DNA of 64,000 nt, taken from positions 158,405 through 222,404 of the forward strand of contig JAJNNC010000013.1 of the NCBI GenBank assembly GCA_021730635.1, read 5' to 3'. Of the stretch, positions 9,606 through 18,866 are shown in pieces. The notes beneath the pieces were generated by a model, which saw only the letters and a list, made by a program, of their open reading frames with translations, made no database searches and was not told the DNA's origin. A program made the position numbers and the translations under genes. Source of the DNA: Catalimonadaceae bacterium JC749 (GTDB taxonomy: Bacteria > Bacteroidota > Bacteroidia > Cytophagales > Cyclobacteriaceae). The stretch's first letter is position 1. Each line of letters opens with the position of its first letter.

Positions 9606-10502
9606 TTAATTCAACTGCCTATATTCATTTGGAGTATAGCCTACATGTTGCTTGAACATTCGGCTGAAATGCTGGGAATATTTAAAACCTAATTCATATG
9701 CAATTTCATTGACTGTTTTGCTGGTGTCAAAAATACGTTCCTTAGCCACGTTGATCAACTTCAACTGTATATATTCCTGAGCAGATTGACCAGCTTCTTT
9801 TTTTACCAGGTCGCCAAAATAGTTAGGCGACAAATTCAATTCTCTCGCACACCAGGCTACGGAAGGCAACCCAATTGTCTTGGGTTTGTCTGTCTGAAAA
9901 TACTCATTCAACAAATGCTCAAACTTTTCTAATATTCCCTGGTTGACATTATCCCGGGTAATAAATTGGCGGTCATAAAAACGGATGCAATAGTTTAAAA
10001 ACAGTTCAATATTGGATACAATTAGTCTTTTGCTGTGCTTGTCAACGGCATGTTCCAATTCATATTCAATTTTAGAAAAACAGTCCAACACAATTTTTCT
10101 TTCACGTTCTGATAAATGAAGGGCTTCATTGGATTGATAACCAAAAAAAGTATAATCCTGAATATGTCGGCCAAGGGAAGTGCCATGGATTAGATCAGGA
10201 TGAAAGATAAGGGCATAACCTTTCGGCTGATAGGTCTCTCCAGGGTTGTCTACACTCACTACCTGTCCGGGTGCAATGAATACCAGCGTTCCTTCCTGAT
10301 AGTCATAGGTATGCCGTCCATACCGCAGATCACCGCACTTGACTTCTTTTAGGAAGACAGTATAAAAACCAAAATACATATTAGAAGCTTGCCTTGGGCT
10401 TGCCTTCGACACATCCACTACGCTCACCAGCGGGTGAAGCGTTTCATTGTTGTTGAATATGTTGTAATCGCTGATAGTCTCAAATCGTCTCAGGTTATCC
10501 AT
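9606..10502 (-). CDS. AraC-family transcriptional regulator (paralogue of the gene at 48771)
   Basis: 298 residues from the ATG at 10500-10502 (an upstream in-frame TTG adds 7). The N-terminal ~160 residues are a cupin-like ligand-sensing half (YGRHTYDYQEGTLVFIAPGQ, PGETYQPKGYALIFHPDLI), and the C-terminal 100 are the two helix-turn-helix motifs of AraC/XylS proteins (SPNYFGDLVKKEAGQSAQEY; ELGFKYSQHFSRMFKQHVGY). It is divergent from the aldo/keto reductase gene at 10660, with 157 bp between them, so it probably controls that cluster. Long blocks match the second AraC gene at 48771-49670, including GRHI.DY.FFGY..NEALHL and the FYDRQFITRD segment. Confidence 0.9.
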   Translation of the reverse strand: MDNLRRFETISDYNIFNNNETLHPLVSVVDVSKASPRQASNMYFGFYTVFLKEVKCGDLRYGRHTYDYQEGTLVFIAPGQVVSVDNPGETYQPKGYALIFHPDLIHGTSLGRHIQDYTFFGYQSNEALHLSERERKIVLDCFSKIEYELEHAVDKHSKRLIVSNIELFLNYCIRFYDRQFITRDNVNQGILEKFEHLLNEYFQTDKPKTIGLPSVAWCARELNLSPNYFGDLVKKEAGQSAQEYIQLKLINVAKERIFDTSKTVNEIAYELGFKYSQHFSRMFKQHVGYTPNEYRQLN

Positions 10503-10656
10503 ATCTCTATTGTTTTTAACCAATTCAAAGTTAGCACTTTATTTATTTCTTCATGGATGAGTATCCCCTGATCAGTAATAATGGTAGAAATGTCAGTAAT
10601 CTATATACCATCCAGGCAAATAAATAATTAGACCTTTGCATAGTAAATACAGTTAA

Positions 10657-11511
<855 letters not shown>

Positions 11512-11538
11512 TGCACAACATAACCAAAAAAGAAAATT

Positions 11539-12390
11539 ATGAAGAATCTACTGTATGTAATCATTTTAGTATCTGCCACGCTTTCCACCCGGTCAATTGC
11601 ACAAGTGAACTCTATTTTTCCAAAAGGTGAAAAAGCGCCTAACGTACATCATACGGGAGATGTGTGGCTTAGTCATGTGAGCGAAGCTGACGATACTTTT
11701 AATTACAGTATTTCCCAGGCCGTCTTTGCATCCGGTGCCAAATTAGATTGGCATATGCATCCTGGCGGGCAACAGTTACTCATTACGGAAGGTACCGGCT
11801 ATTATCAGGAAAGAAACAAGCCGGTACAAATCGTTAAAAAAGGAGATGTGGTTAAATGCCTTCCTGGTGTGGAGCATTGGCACGCTGCCACACCCGAAAC
11901 CGGCGTTACCTACATTGCCATCACAGGGAATCAACCCACGCAATGGTTGGAAAGGGTGACAGAGGAAGCATTTAATAGCATCAATCTAACTATTACCAGC
12001 AGTAAGAATGTGGAACAGGAAATCATGGATATTTCCGGAAAGAAGTGGCAATGGATGGCCGATAAGAATGTAGATTCCCTTGCTATACTTTTTCACGATG
12101 ACTCAAAATTTGTCCATATGAGTGGAACCTGGAATAAGGAAAGGGAGCTCGATATTATTAAAACCGGGAGTATTTGGTACAAGAATGCGGAAGTACATGA
12201 TGTTGCAGTAGAACTTATTGACGATACCGCCATCCTTTGGAACCGCATTACACTGCAGGCGGTGGTTCGGGGCAGTGAGGTGTCGAATGAGTTTACGGTG
12301 ACCGAAATCTATAAAAGACAAGACAATGATTGGAAGTTGTTAGACTTAACTTTTAGCAGCGTGCGGGATACCCACAGCATAGAACATTAA
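11539..12390 (+). CDS. Exported fusion of cupin and NTF2-like (DUF4440/SnoaL) domains
   Basis: 283 residues with a signal peptide (MKNLLYVIILVSATLSTRSI, cut after AQ22). Residues 25-145 are a cupin with metal-ligand-type histidines H72-M-H74 and H113-W-H115 (GVEHWHAATP). Residues 158-283 are an NTF2/DUF4440 domain (EIMDISGKKWQWMADKNVD, FVHMSGTW, IWYKNAEVHDVAV). The two halves are separately homologous to stand-alone proteins in the same cluster: the cupin to 16712-17197, the NTF2 to 12427-12873. Both are periplasmic. Role unknown; a role in handling a quinone/aromatic or sugar derivative fits the neighbours. Confidence 0.82.
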   Translation: MKNLLYVIILVSATLSTRSIAQVNSIFPKGEKAPNVHHTGDVWLSHVSEADDTFNYSISQAVFASGAKLDWHMHPGGQQLLITEGTGYYQERNKPVQIVKKGDVVKCLPGVEHWHAATPETGVTYIAITGNQPTQWLERVTEEAFNSINLTITSSKNVEQEIMDISGKKWQWMADKNVDSLAILFHDDSKFVHMSGTWNKERELDIIKTGSIWYKNAEVHDVAVELIDDTAILWNRITLQAVVRGSEVSNEFTVTEIYKRQDNDWKLLDLTFSSVRDTHSIEH

Positions 12391-12426
12391 TAGCCTTTAA
12401 TTGTAAAAGCAGTTAACATTATCAAT

Positions 12427-12873
12427 ATGAAAAGATCGATTTTCGGACTATTATTCATCATGATGAGTGCGCCATGGTCCTTCGCACAAAATTCTGCCAC
12501 CGAACAGGAAATCATTAAACTTTCTAAAGATAAATGGCAGTGGATGGCAGACAAGAATGTTAACAAGCTTTCCGACCTCTTCCATAAAGATGCCCAGTTT
12601 GTGCATATGGGTGGGTCTTGGGGAACGGATCGGGAACTGGCTATCATTGAAAGCGGAGGAATCTGGTATAAGAAAGCGGATATTCACGAAGTATCTGTGA
12701 ACATAATTGACAATACTGCCATCCTTTTAAACAGAATTGATTTACTGGCTGAAGTGGGGGGCAATGAAGTTACTAACCCCTTCGAGGTCACAGAAGTGTA
12801 TGTAAAACAAAATGGTAGTTGGAAGTTAGGTTCGCTATCGTTTACCAGGCTGCTTAGTAAATCCGAGAAATAA
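12427..12873 (+). CDS. Exported NTF2-like (DUF4440) protein
   Basis: 148 residues with a signal peptide (MKRSIFGLLFIMMSAPWSFAQ). The mature part is a single cone-shaped NTF2-like domain (EIIKLSKDKWQWMADKNVNK, FVHMGGSWG, IWYKKADIHEVSVNIIDNTA). It is a close paralogue of the C-terminal half of the preceding fusion protein: WQWMADKNV, FVHM.G.W and IWYK.A..HEV/DV align without gaps. The preceding gene ends 36 bp upstream and the next begins 16 bp downstream, so all are probably in one operon. NTF2-like proteins include SnoaL cyclases, but function here is not known. Confidence 0.8.
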   Translation: MKRSIFGLLFIMMSAPWSFAQNSATEQEIIKLSKDKWQWMADKNVNKLSDLFHKDAQFVHMGGSWGTDRELAIIESGGIWYKKADIHEVSVNIIDNTAILLNRIDLLAEVGGNEVTNPFEVTEVYVKQNGSWKLGSLSFTRLLSKSEK

Positions 12874-12889
12874 TGAAATAGTCTTTTCT

Positions 12890-13501
12890 ATGATCCATCT
12901 GGTACTGATTTTTTTTCTATGGTTTTCAGCTTGTTCTTCAGCCCAAACGGAGGGTATCGATACTGTAATGGATGCAGCTTTTGATCCTGATAAGGTTTTG
13001 ATCGTGTATTTATCCCGCACCAACAACACAAAGGCCATAGCGGAAATGATTCAAGAAAAAGTGGGTGGGAAATTGGTGGAGCTTGAGTTACAGACACCCT
13101 ACCCAGAAGATTATGATGCCATTGTAGATCAGGTAGCTGAAGAAAACGAAAGCGGGTTCTTGCCGCCTTTGAAAACCGAGGTGGCAATAGATAAATATGA
13201 TGTTGTCTTTGTGGGCTTCCCTACTTGGGGCATGCAGTTGCCCCCACCCATGAAAAGCTTTTTGCATCAGTATGATCTAAGTGGAAAAACCGTTATCCCC
13301 TTCAACACTAATGCAGGATATGGGGTGGGAAGCAGTTTTGAAACTATAGAGGAATTGTGTCCTGATGCGAATATACTGGAAGGATTTTCTATAGAAGGCG
13401 GCATAGAGAGAGATGGAATTTTATTTGTGATGGAAGGCGAAAAAGCAGAAGAAGCGGAAAAGAAAGTGACGGAATGGTTGCAAAAAATAGAAGTAATTTG
13501 A
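12890..13501 (+). CDS. Flavodoxin domain lipoprotein
   Basis: 203 residues. A lipobox is visible (LWFSAC, C15), so the protein should be anchored to a membrane by lipid. The flavodoxin fold follows: the FMN-phosphate loop (YLSRTNNTKAIA) at about 43-54, the PTWGMQLPPPMKSFL segment around 107-121, and NTNAGYGVGSS. A flavodoxin domain normally carries FMN and transfers electrons; family-4 members (NmpI-like) can also be quinone reductases. A secreted or anchored flavodoxin is unusual, because flavodoxins are usually cytoplasmic. It lies immediately upstream of the quinoprotein dehydrogenase. Confidence 0.82.
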   Translation: MIHLVLIFFLWFSACSSAQTEGIDTVMDAAFDPDKVLIVYLSRTNNTKAIAEMIQEKVGGKLVELELQTPYPEDYDAIVDQVAEENESGFLPPLKTEVAIDKYDVVFVGFPTWGMQLPPPMKSFLHQYDLSGKTVIPFNTNAGYGVGSSFETIEELCPDANILEGFSIEGGIERDGILFVMEGEKAEEAEKKVTEWLQKIEVI

Positions 13502-13639
13502 GTCAGTCGCAAAAAGTTCGTGTTTTAATAACCTTCAACTATAGCGTTAATGAATTCAGTATGAGCGGCTGATAAAATTTAGGCATCAAATCTTGAATAC
13601 AAGCTTGAAGCATGTAGAAAAACATGAAACATCAAGGAT

Positions 13640-15799
13640 ATGCAAACACAAAACTTAAACAGGAATATTTCAGAAGTCTTCGCGGCAATAACTTTGTTGT
13701 TTGCAGGATGTCAGTCAGTCAATGATCAGGCTATTGACATTGGCCGGACATGGGCTGTCTATAAAGCGGATGCACACAGTACCAGCTACTCACCCTTGGA
13801 TCAGATCAATACCTCTAATGTGAGCCAGTTGCATGCCGCCTGGACATTTACATTAAGTGATTTACCTGCCAGTGCTCAGCCTGTCACCAGCCAATGCAAT
13901 CCCATCATTGTAGATGGCGTGCTATATGCAACCTCAGCCAAACTATGGGCTTATGCGGTCAATGCCGCAACAGGGGAACAAATCTGGTCTTATGATCCTT
14001 TCGATGGTGGTGGCGGTGGTGGACAAGGTAGAGGAGTTACCTATTGGGAAGAAGGAGAGGATAAGCGCATACTGTTTGCAGGCGGAAATCATCTTGTGGC
14101 ATTGGATGCCCGCACCGGTAATCCCATCGAAACTTTTGGAGAACAAGGCAAAGTTAATCTGAATGTAGGACTTAGGGACGATCCTTCAACTATTGCCGTA
14201 TCAATGACCTCGCCTGGAATCATTTACAAAGACCTTATCATTGTTGGCTCCAGACTACCTGATTTATATGGCACACCACCTGGCTACATCCGTGCCTATA
14301 ATTGCAAAACCGGAGAACTTGTCTGGACCTTTCATACGATCCCACTGCCTGGCGAACCCGGTTATGAGACCTGGCCCAAAGAGGCCTACCAATATGCAGG
14401 AGGTGTCAACAACTGGGCAGGTATGTCCCTGGACGAGGAAAGAGGAATGGTTTTCATGTCATTGGGCTCTCCAACCTACGACTTTTATGGTGCAGACCGG
14501 ATCGGGGAAAACCTTTATGGCAACTGTGTATTGGCACTGGATGCAGCTACTGGTAAACACATCTGGCATTATCAGACGGTACATCATGATATATGGGATT
14601 ATGATTTACCCGCACCACCCAATCTGGTACAAGTAAATAAAGATGGAAAGAAAATAGATGCGGTGGCACAGATCACCAAACAAGGATTTGTTTTTGTGTT
14701 AGATCGGGAAACCGGTGAACCCCTTTTTCCGGTGGAAGAGCGTCCGGTTCCTGCCTCTAATCTACCTGGGGAAGAGGCATGGCCCACCCAACCTTTCCCA
14801 CTAATTCCTAAGCCATACGCTAGGCAAATGGTTACCGAAGATGACCTCACTCACTATTCAGATGCAGACCACGATTCCATAGTACAGCAATTCCGGTCCA
14901 TGCGCTATGAGGGACTATATACGCCACCAGACCTGAAAAGAACTTTGATGATACCGGGAACAAGAGGCGGTTCCAATTGGGGTGGTGCAGCTTATGACCC
15001 GGCAACGAGCATATTATACATCAGAGGTACTGATGCACCCGACATTCAGACCATTATTAAAGAAGAAGCACAAGTAGTAGCTGGTCTCCCAATTATTGAC
15101 CAGGGAAGAAGGATGTACAGCACATACTGTGCGTCATGCCACGGGACGGATAGAAAAGGGATAGAAGCCAACCCATCCCTCATTGATCTTAAAGAGCGTA
15201 TGACAAGGCAAACTGCTTTAGACAAGATCAAAAGAGGGGGTGGATTAATGCCTCCCTATGCTGGCGTTCTCAAGGAAGGTGAAATACAGGCCATTCTGGC
15301 TTACGTACACAGTGTAGATGAGAATTCAGAGCAATTAACAAACATAGAGACGGACACCACCCAGCCAGCAAGAGACATGTATTTAAACATTACGGGTTAC
15401 AGAACCTGGACAGATCCTAGTGGCAACCCAGCGATTAAGCCTCCGTGGGGAATGCTTCATGCTTTGAACCTCTCTACCGGTGAATATGAATGGCAGATTC
15501 CGCTCGGAAATAATGAAGAATTACAGAAAGAAGGAGCACCAGAAACAGGTCTGGAAGGTAAATCTGGTCCTATTGTAACGGCAGGTGGTTTGATTTTCAT
15601 TGCTGGCAGTGAAGACAAAAAATTACGGGCTATTGAAAAGTCCACAGGGAAGCTCCTTTGGGAAACTACGTTGCCCGCTATGGCCAACGCAACGGCGTCT
15701 ACCTACCAGGTTAACGGCAAGCAATACGTGGCGCTGTCGGTAGGCGGTACAGAAGAAAATCCTTCTGGTTCCATCATGGCATTTTCCTTACCACAATAG
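13640..15799 (+). CDS. PQQ-dependent quinoprotein dehydrogenase with fused cytochrome c domain (lipoprotein)
   Basis: 719 residues. The N-terminus carries a lipobox (LLFAGC, C24). The protein has the eight-bladed quinoprotein propeller (W-motif blades such as TSNVSQLHAAWTFTL, GEQIWSYDPFDGGGGGGQG, GKHIWHYQTVHHDIWDYD). A single haem c site C497-A-S-C500-H501 is inserted near residue 490-560, with a candidate sixth ligand in GGGLMPPYAG. The membrane-bound glucose-dehydrogenase group has this architecture. It oxidises an alcohol or sugar in the periplasm and passes electrons to haem c. Substrate not identifiable. No pqq biosynthesis gene is in the window. Confidence 0.87.
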   Translation: MQTQNLNRNISEVFAAITLLFAGCQSVNDQAIDIGRTWAVYKADAHSTSYSPLDQINTSNVSQLHAAWTFTLSDLPASAQPVTSQCNPIIVDGVLYATSAKLWAYAVNAATGEQIWSYDPFDGGGGGGQGRGVTYWEEGEDKRILFAGGNHLVALDARTGNPIETFGEQGKVNLNVGLRDDPSTIAVSMTSPGIIYKDLIIVGSRLPDLYGTPPGYIRAYNCKTGELVWTFHTIPLPGEPGYETWPKEAYQYAGGVNNWAGMSLDEERGMVFMSLGSPTYDFYGADRIGENLYGNCVLALDAATGKHIWHYQTVHHDIWDYDLPAPPNLVQVNKDGKKIDAVAQITKQGFVFVLDRETGEPLFPVEERPVPASNLPGEEAWPTQPFPLIPKPYARQMVTEDDLTHYSDADHDSIVQQFRSMRYEGLYTPPDLKRTLMIPGTRGGSNWGGAAYDPATSILYIRGTDAPDIQTIIKEEAQVVAGLPIIDQGRRMYSTYCASCHGTDRKGIEANPSLIDLKERMTRQTALDKIKRGGGLMPPYAGVLKEGEIQAILAYVHSVDENSEQLTNIETDTTQPARDMYLNITGYRTWTDPSGNPAIKPPWGMLHALNLSTGEYEWQIPLGNNEELQKEGAPETGLEGKSGPIVTAGGLIFIAGSEDKKLRAIEKSTGKLLWETTLPAMANATASTYQVNGKQYVALSVGGTEENPSGSIMAFSLPQ

Positions 15800-15812
15800 C
15801 ATTTTAGTTTCA

Positions 15813-15902
15813 GCTGGGCGGCACTCCGCTGGGCGGCATTCCGCTGGGCGGCATTCCGCTGGGCGGCATTCCGCTGGGCGGCATTCCGCTGGGCGGCATT
15901 CC
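15813..15902. repeat. Six tandem copies of a 15-bp repeat
   Basis: The 15-bp unit GCTGGGCGGCATTCC is repeated six times head to tail, from 15813 to 15902. The only difference is C for T at position 12 of the first copy. The array starts 14 bp after the quinoprotein stop and ends 44 bp before the CMD gene start. The unit length is a multiple of 3, and no frame on either strand contains a stop codon in the repeat. It is far more G+C-rich than its flanks. Confidence 0.97.
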
Positions 15903-15946
15903 GCGAACCGTCCAGTAAAATAAATTGTGATTATCATTCAAACACT

Positions 15947-16690
15947 ATGCATATCTACCTCAGAAAAATCATTGCACTCGTTGCCTGTCTTGCTTTTCAA
16001 CTCAGTGATACCACCGATTTATTTGCCCAGACCGCTACTGGCTCCGTCCCCGCATTAAATGCAAAAGAGGAATCCATTGTGACCATCTCCGCCTTTACCG
16101 CCCAGGGCGATCTGGAACAACTGCAAATTGCCTTAAATAATGGACTGGATGCTGGCCTGACGATCAATGAAATTAAAGAAGTGCTGGTGCATCTGTATGC
16201 CTATTGCGGTTTTCCCCGCAGTATTCGCGGACTGCAGACATTGATGACGGTAGTAGAAGACCGGCAGGCACAAGGTATTCAAGATGAAGTAGGCAGGGAG
16301 GCAACACCCCAGGATGAAGGAGAAGACAAGTATGAAAAAGGAAAACAAGTGCTGGAAGAACTGACTGGACAGTCACAAGACTTACCTAAAAAGGGTTATG
16401 CGGCTTTCAGTCCTATCATTGAAGTATTCTTAAAAGAACATTTGTTTGCGGATATTTTTGGCCGTGACATTCTTACTTATGCACAGAGAGAAATTGCTAC
16501 CATTTCAGCGCTAATCAGTATGGGAGGTGTGGAACCTATGGCAGAAGGTCATATGGGCATCGCCTTAAACATTGGCATCACAGAAACTCAGTTGGAGCAA
16601 CTTCTTTCTCTTATTGAAGAGCATGTGGGACAAGCACAAGCAGAGGCTGGTAGACAGGTTTTGTCTCAGGCCATGTCTTCAAGAAAATAA
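15947..16690 (+). CDS. Exported two-domain carboxymuconolactone decarboxylase (CMD/AhpD) family protein
   Basis: 247 residues with a signal peptide (HIYLRKIIALVACLAF, cut before TATG). Two CMD repeats: residues ~45-105 (INEIKEVLVHLYAYCGFPRS) and ~165-235 (AQREIATISALISMGGVEPM). The first keeps the YCGFP element of CMD decarboxylases; the classic AhpD CxxC is absent. The family contains gamma-carboxymuconolactone decarboxylases of the protocatechuate pathway, but periplasmic members are of unknown function. The gene lies between the quinoprotein and the cupin lipoprotein, 21 bp upstream of the latter. Confidence 0.83.
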   Translation: MHIYLRKIIALVACLAFQLSDTTDLFAQTATGSVPALNAKEESIVTISAFTAQGDLEQLQIALNNGLDAGLTINEIKEVLVHLYAYCGFPRSIRGLQTLMTVVEDRQAQGIQDEVGREATPQDEGEDKYEKGKQVLEELTGQSQDLPKKGYAAFSPIIEVFLKEHLFADIFGRDILTYAQREIATISALISMGGVEPMAEGHMGIALNIGITETQLEQLLSLIEEHVGQAQAEAGRQVLSQAMSSRK

Positions 16691-16711
16691 CCCTGATTTA
16701 ACAACTCTAAA

Positions 16712-17197
16712 ATGAATAAAAGAATAACTTTAATACTGTCTGTTTTAGTTGGCACTCTTTTTTCCTGTAGCAACGCCGATCATCAAGACGAAACTACGCT
16801 TGGTATCGAACAAAGAAATTTGATTTTTCCCAAAGGAGAAAAAATAACCAACAGCAACTTTGTGGGCAATGCCTGGTTAACCAGCTTGGTTACCGGTGAT
16901 AGGATTAATTACAATGCGGTAGGCAGTGTTACCTTTGAACCGGGGGCTAGGACGAATTGGCATTCACACCCAGCAGGACAAATTATATTGGCTATTGGAG
17001 GGGTAGGCTATTATCAAGAGAAAGGCAGCCTTAAGAAAATCCTTCACAAGGGAGATGTCGTAAAATGTCTACCCAATGTTCCTCACTGGCATGGGGCAAG
17101 TCCGGATCAAGAATTTATTCAAATCGCGATTACAGGCAGGCAAAAGGGTCCTACAGAATGGTTACAAGCGGTGACCGAAGAAGAATATTTGCAATAA
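16712..17197 (+). CDS. Cupin-domain lipoprotein
   Basis: 161 residues. Lipobox at residues 16-19 (LFSC, C19). The mature protein is a cupin with H84-S-H86 (WHSHPAGQ) and H125-W-H127 (NVPHWHGA), the expected metal ligands. It is the stand-alone version of the cupin half of the fusion protein at 11539 (FPKGEK, WHxHPxGQ and KGDVVKCLP.V.HWH align). It probably sits on the periplasmic face of a membrane. It is the last gene of the plus-strand run and is followed by a bidirectional terminator. Confidence 0.85.
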   Translation: MNKRITLILSVLVGTLFSCSNADHQDETTLGIEQRNLIFPKGEKITNSNFVGNAWLTSLVTGDRINYNAVGSVTFEPGARTNWHSHPAGQIILAIGGVGYYQEKGSLKKILHKGDVVKCLPNVPHWHGASPDQEFIQIAITGRQKGPTEWLQAVTEEEYLQ

Positions 17198-17344
17198 ATA
17201 TAACTCTGGAGAAGTATTAGTGTGAAGCGATTAGAAAAACTCATTTACCCGGGTGCTACGAATACCCGTCATTCGGTATTTGTCTCTGAATCACTCTGCT
17301 TAATAATCAAAGTATTACTTCATATGGGAATATTTGTGAAAAAG

Positions 17345-17386
17345 ACCGGAGAGAAACCATGAGTCGGTTTCAATCTCCGGTTTTTT
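17345..17386. terminator. Bidirectional rho-independent terminator
   Basis: A hairpin with an 8-bp outer stem (ACCGGAGA at 17345-17352, TCTCCGGT at 17374-17381) and an inner GAAACC/GGTTTC stem (17353-17358, 17366-17371), loop of 7. A T-run follows on the plus strand and an A-run precedes it, so it can work for both the cupin gene (plus) and the CMD gene (minus), which end on either side. Confidence 0.9.
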
Positions 17387-17392
17387 AGTTTA

Positions 17393-17866
17393 CTAAACAG
17401 CTTCTGGCTGCGATTTTTCCCGGACCTGATAGTTACCAGGAACTGGTCTGATTACCTGTACCAGCCGGTTCCAGGAGTTGATCTGGGCTACTGCCAGTGT
17501 CAGGTTGGCAATTTCTTCTTTGCTGAAAAATTGCTGAAGCCTTCCATACTGTTCATCATCCACATGATGATCTGGTAAGAGCGTCAAAGCTTCGGCGAAG
17601 GCCAAAACAATCTTTTCTTTATCCGAATAAAATGGCGCTTCCTGCCAGGCCGCTACAGAGAATAGTCGTAGGGGTGTTTCCCCATGATGTATCGCTTCTT
17701 TAGCATGCATGTCCAGACAATAAGCGCAATGGTTGAGCTGAGAGATGCGGAATCGCAGCAGGTGCAACAACTTGTGATCCAGACCCGAATGATTGACATA
17801 GCTTTCTACCTGTGCCATCACTCTGTATAGCCCTTCCGGCAATTCCTGAAGAGAAATTCTTTCCAT
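17393..17866 (-). CDS. CMD/AhpD-like alkylhydroperoxidase-family protein, likely ECF41 target
   Basis: 157 residues. The AhpD-type active site is present: H46-C47-A-Y-C50-L-D-M-H54 (HCAYCLDMH). It is the single-domain cytoplasmic form of the CMD family (YP family 'carboxymuconolactone decarboxylase'). ECF41 sigma factors are known to be linked in genomes to such carboxymuconolactone-decarboxylase/oxidoreductase/epimerase (COE) genes, and this gene is the next one downstream of an ECF41-type sigma factor and of a match to the ECF41 promoter. The reaction is unknown; peroxide reduction or decarboxylation are possible. Confidence 0.85.
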   Translation of the reverse strand: MERISLQELPEGLYRVMAQVESYVNHSGLDHKLLHLLRFRISQLNHCAYCLDMHAKEAIHHGETPLRLFSVAAWQEAPFYSDKEKIVLAFAEALTLLPDHHVDDEQYGRLQQFFSKEEIANLTLAVAQINSWNRLVQVIRPVPGNYQVREKSQPEAV

Positions 17867-17964
17867 GTTTTTGTTTTGTTATGATTAAAAAAGTTTACCC
17901 ATTGAATGTAGGAAATGAGTATACCCTGCGGGATGCTCTTCTTTCTCATTCAATGCAGTACAAA

Positions 17965-17991
17965 GACAGGTAGCCCGGAAAGAACGTGACA
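17965..17991 (-). promoter_or_regulatory. Candidate ECF41 sigma-factor promoter
   Basis: On the minus strand: TGTCACG (17985-17991), a 16-bp spacer, then TGTC (17965-17968). The published ECF41 promoter is TGTCACA in the -35 and CGTC in the -10, so it differs by one base in each half. The motif lies 99-125 bp upstream of the CMD gene start and in the gap after the sigma-factor gene. Confidence 0.6.
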
Positions 17992-17999
17992 CCTTGCAC

Positions 18000-18842
18000 T
18001 CACTTTTTTAAAAAATTTAATTTATCCGGATTCCGGACATAATATATCTGGCCGATGTGATGCTGATCTGTCTCGAATACCTGACAGGTTACCAGTTGAT
18101 CATCCACGTAGAGCAGAAGGGCAGGCTGGTAGTTGATGACAGTAAACTGAAAGCTGGCATTTCCCTGGTATTTATGAAACAAGCCCATAATGAATTTGAT
18201 TACGCGCTCACGTCCTACCACAGGTCTGCGGCTGGCCAGTACCTTGCCACCCCCGTCGGAGGTAATGGTAATTTCTTCCCTAAAGAGTTGTTCTAACTTC
18301 TTTACGTTCCCCTGTTGTATGGCCAGTACATATTCCTGAATTAAGTCATGGGAGGGGGGAGGAGGATTCAGGTTTCTGTGCTGCAAGGCCTTCCGGGCTC
18401 TGCTGAGTAGCTGCCTGGAGTTTTCAAGGGTGATATCCAATACCTCCGCAATTTCTTCATGGGCGTAGTGAAAGGCTTCTTTGAGGATAAAAACAGCCCT
18501 TTCTTTGGGGGTCAACTTCTCCATGAGCACCATCATGGAGTAGTTTAATATATCCTTCAAATGCAGCCGACGATCGGCCTGTTCCGTGGCAATAGGCTCA
18601 GGCAACCAGGGGCCAATATAGTCGCTCCTCATTTTTTGTTGCCGCTTTTTCAGGTTGATGGAGCGGTTGACAACCGATTTGATCAGGTAATTTTTGTAAT
18701 TATCGATGCCGTCGGTAGGTCGGTCCAGTTGCTTGAGCAAAACATCCTGTACTACATCGCGGGCATCTTCATAGGTACCCAGTATGTTGTAGGCGTAACT
18801 CTCCAGCGCTGGCCGCCATTGTTCTATGTCCATGAGCATCAT
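18000..18842 (-). CDS. ECF41-group sigma factor with C-terminal SnoaL-like domain
   Basis: 280 residues, longer than ordinary ECF factors (~190). Sigma region 2 holds the DARDVVQDVLLKQL motif (26-39) and a conserved WLPEP segment; region 4 has the KEAFHYAHEEIAEVLDITLE helix-turn-helix. After residue ~165 comes a SnoaL-like domain with the DGGGK motif (TSDGGGKVLA). WLPEP and DGGGK are the two signature segments of ECF41. Such factors are regulated by their own C-terminal domain rather than by an anti-sigma factor. It lies between the TIM-barrel isomerase (24 bp) and the CMD gene (133 bp). Confidence 0.88.
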   Translation of the reverse strand: MMLMDIEQWRPALESYAYNILGTYEDARDVVQDVLLKQLDRPTDGIDNYKNYLIKSVVNRSINLKKRQQKMRSDYIGPWLPEPIATEQADRRLHLKDILNYSMMVLMEKLTPKERAVFILKEAFHYAHEEIAEVLDITLENSRQLLSRARKALQHRNLNPPPPSHDLIQEYVLAIQQGNVKKLEQLFREEITITSDGGGKVLASRRPVVGRERVIKFIMGLFHKYQGNASFQFTVINYQPALLLYVDDQLVTCQVFETDQHHIGQIYYVRNPDKLNFLKK

Positions 18843-18866
18843 AGGATTAAAAAATGAAGAAAGAAT

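Noticed and set aside
15813..15902. CRISPR array
   Set aside because: The 15-bp units are directly adjacent with no spacers, so it is a simple tandem repeat.
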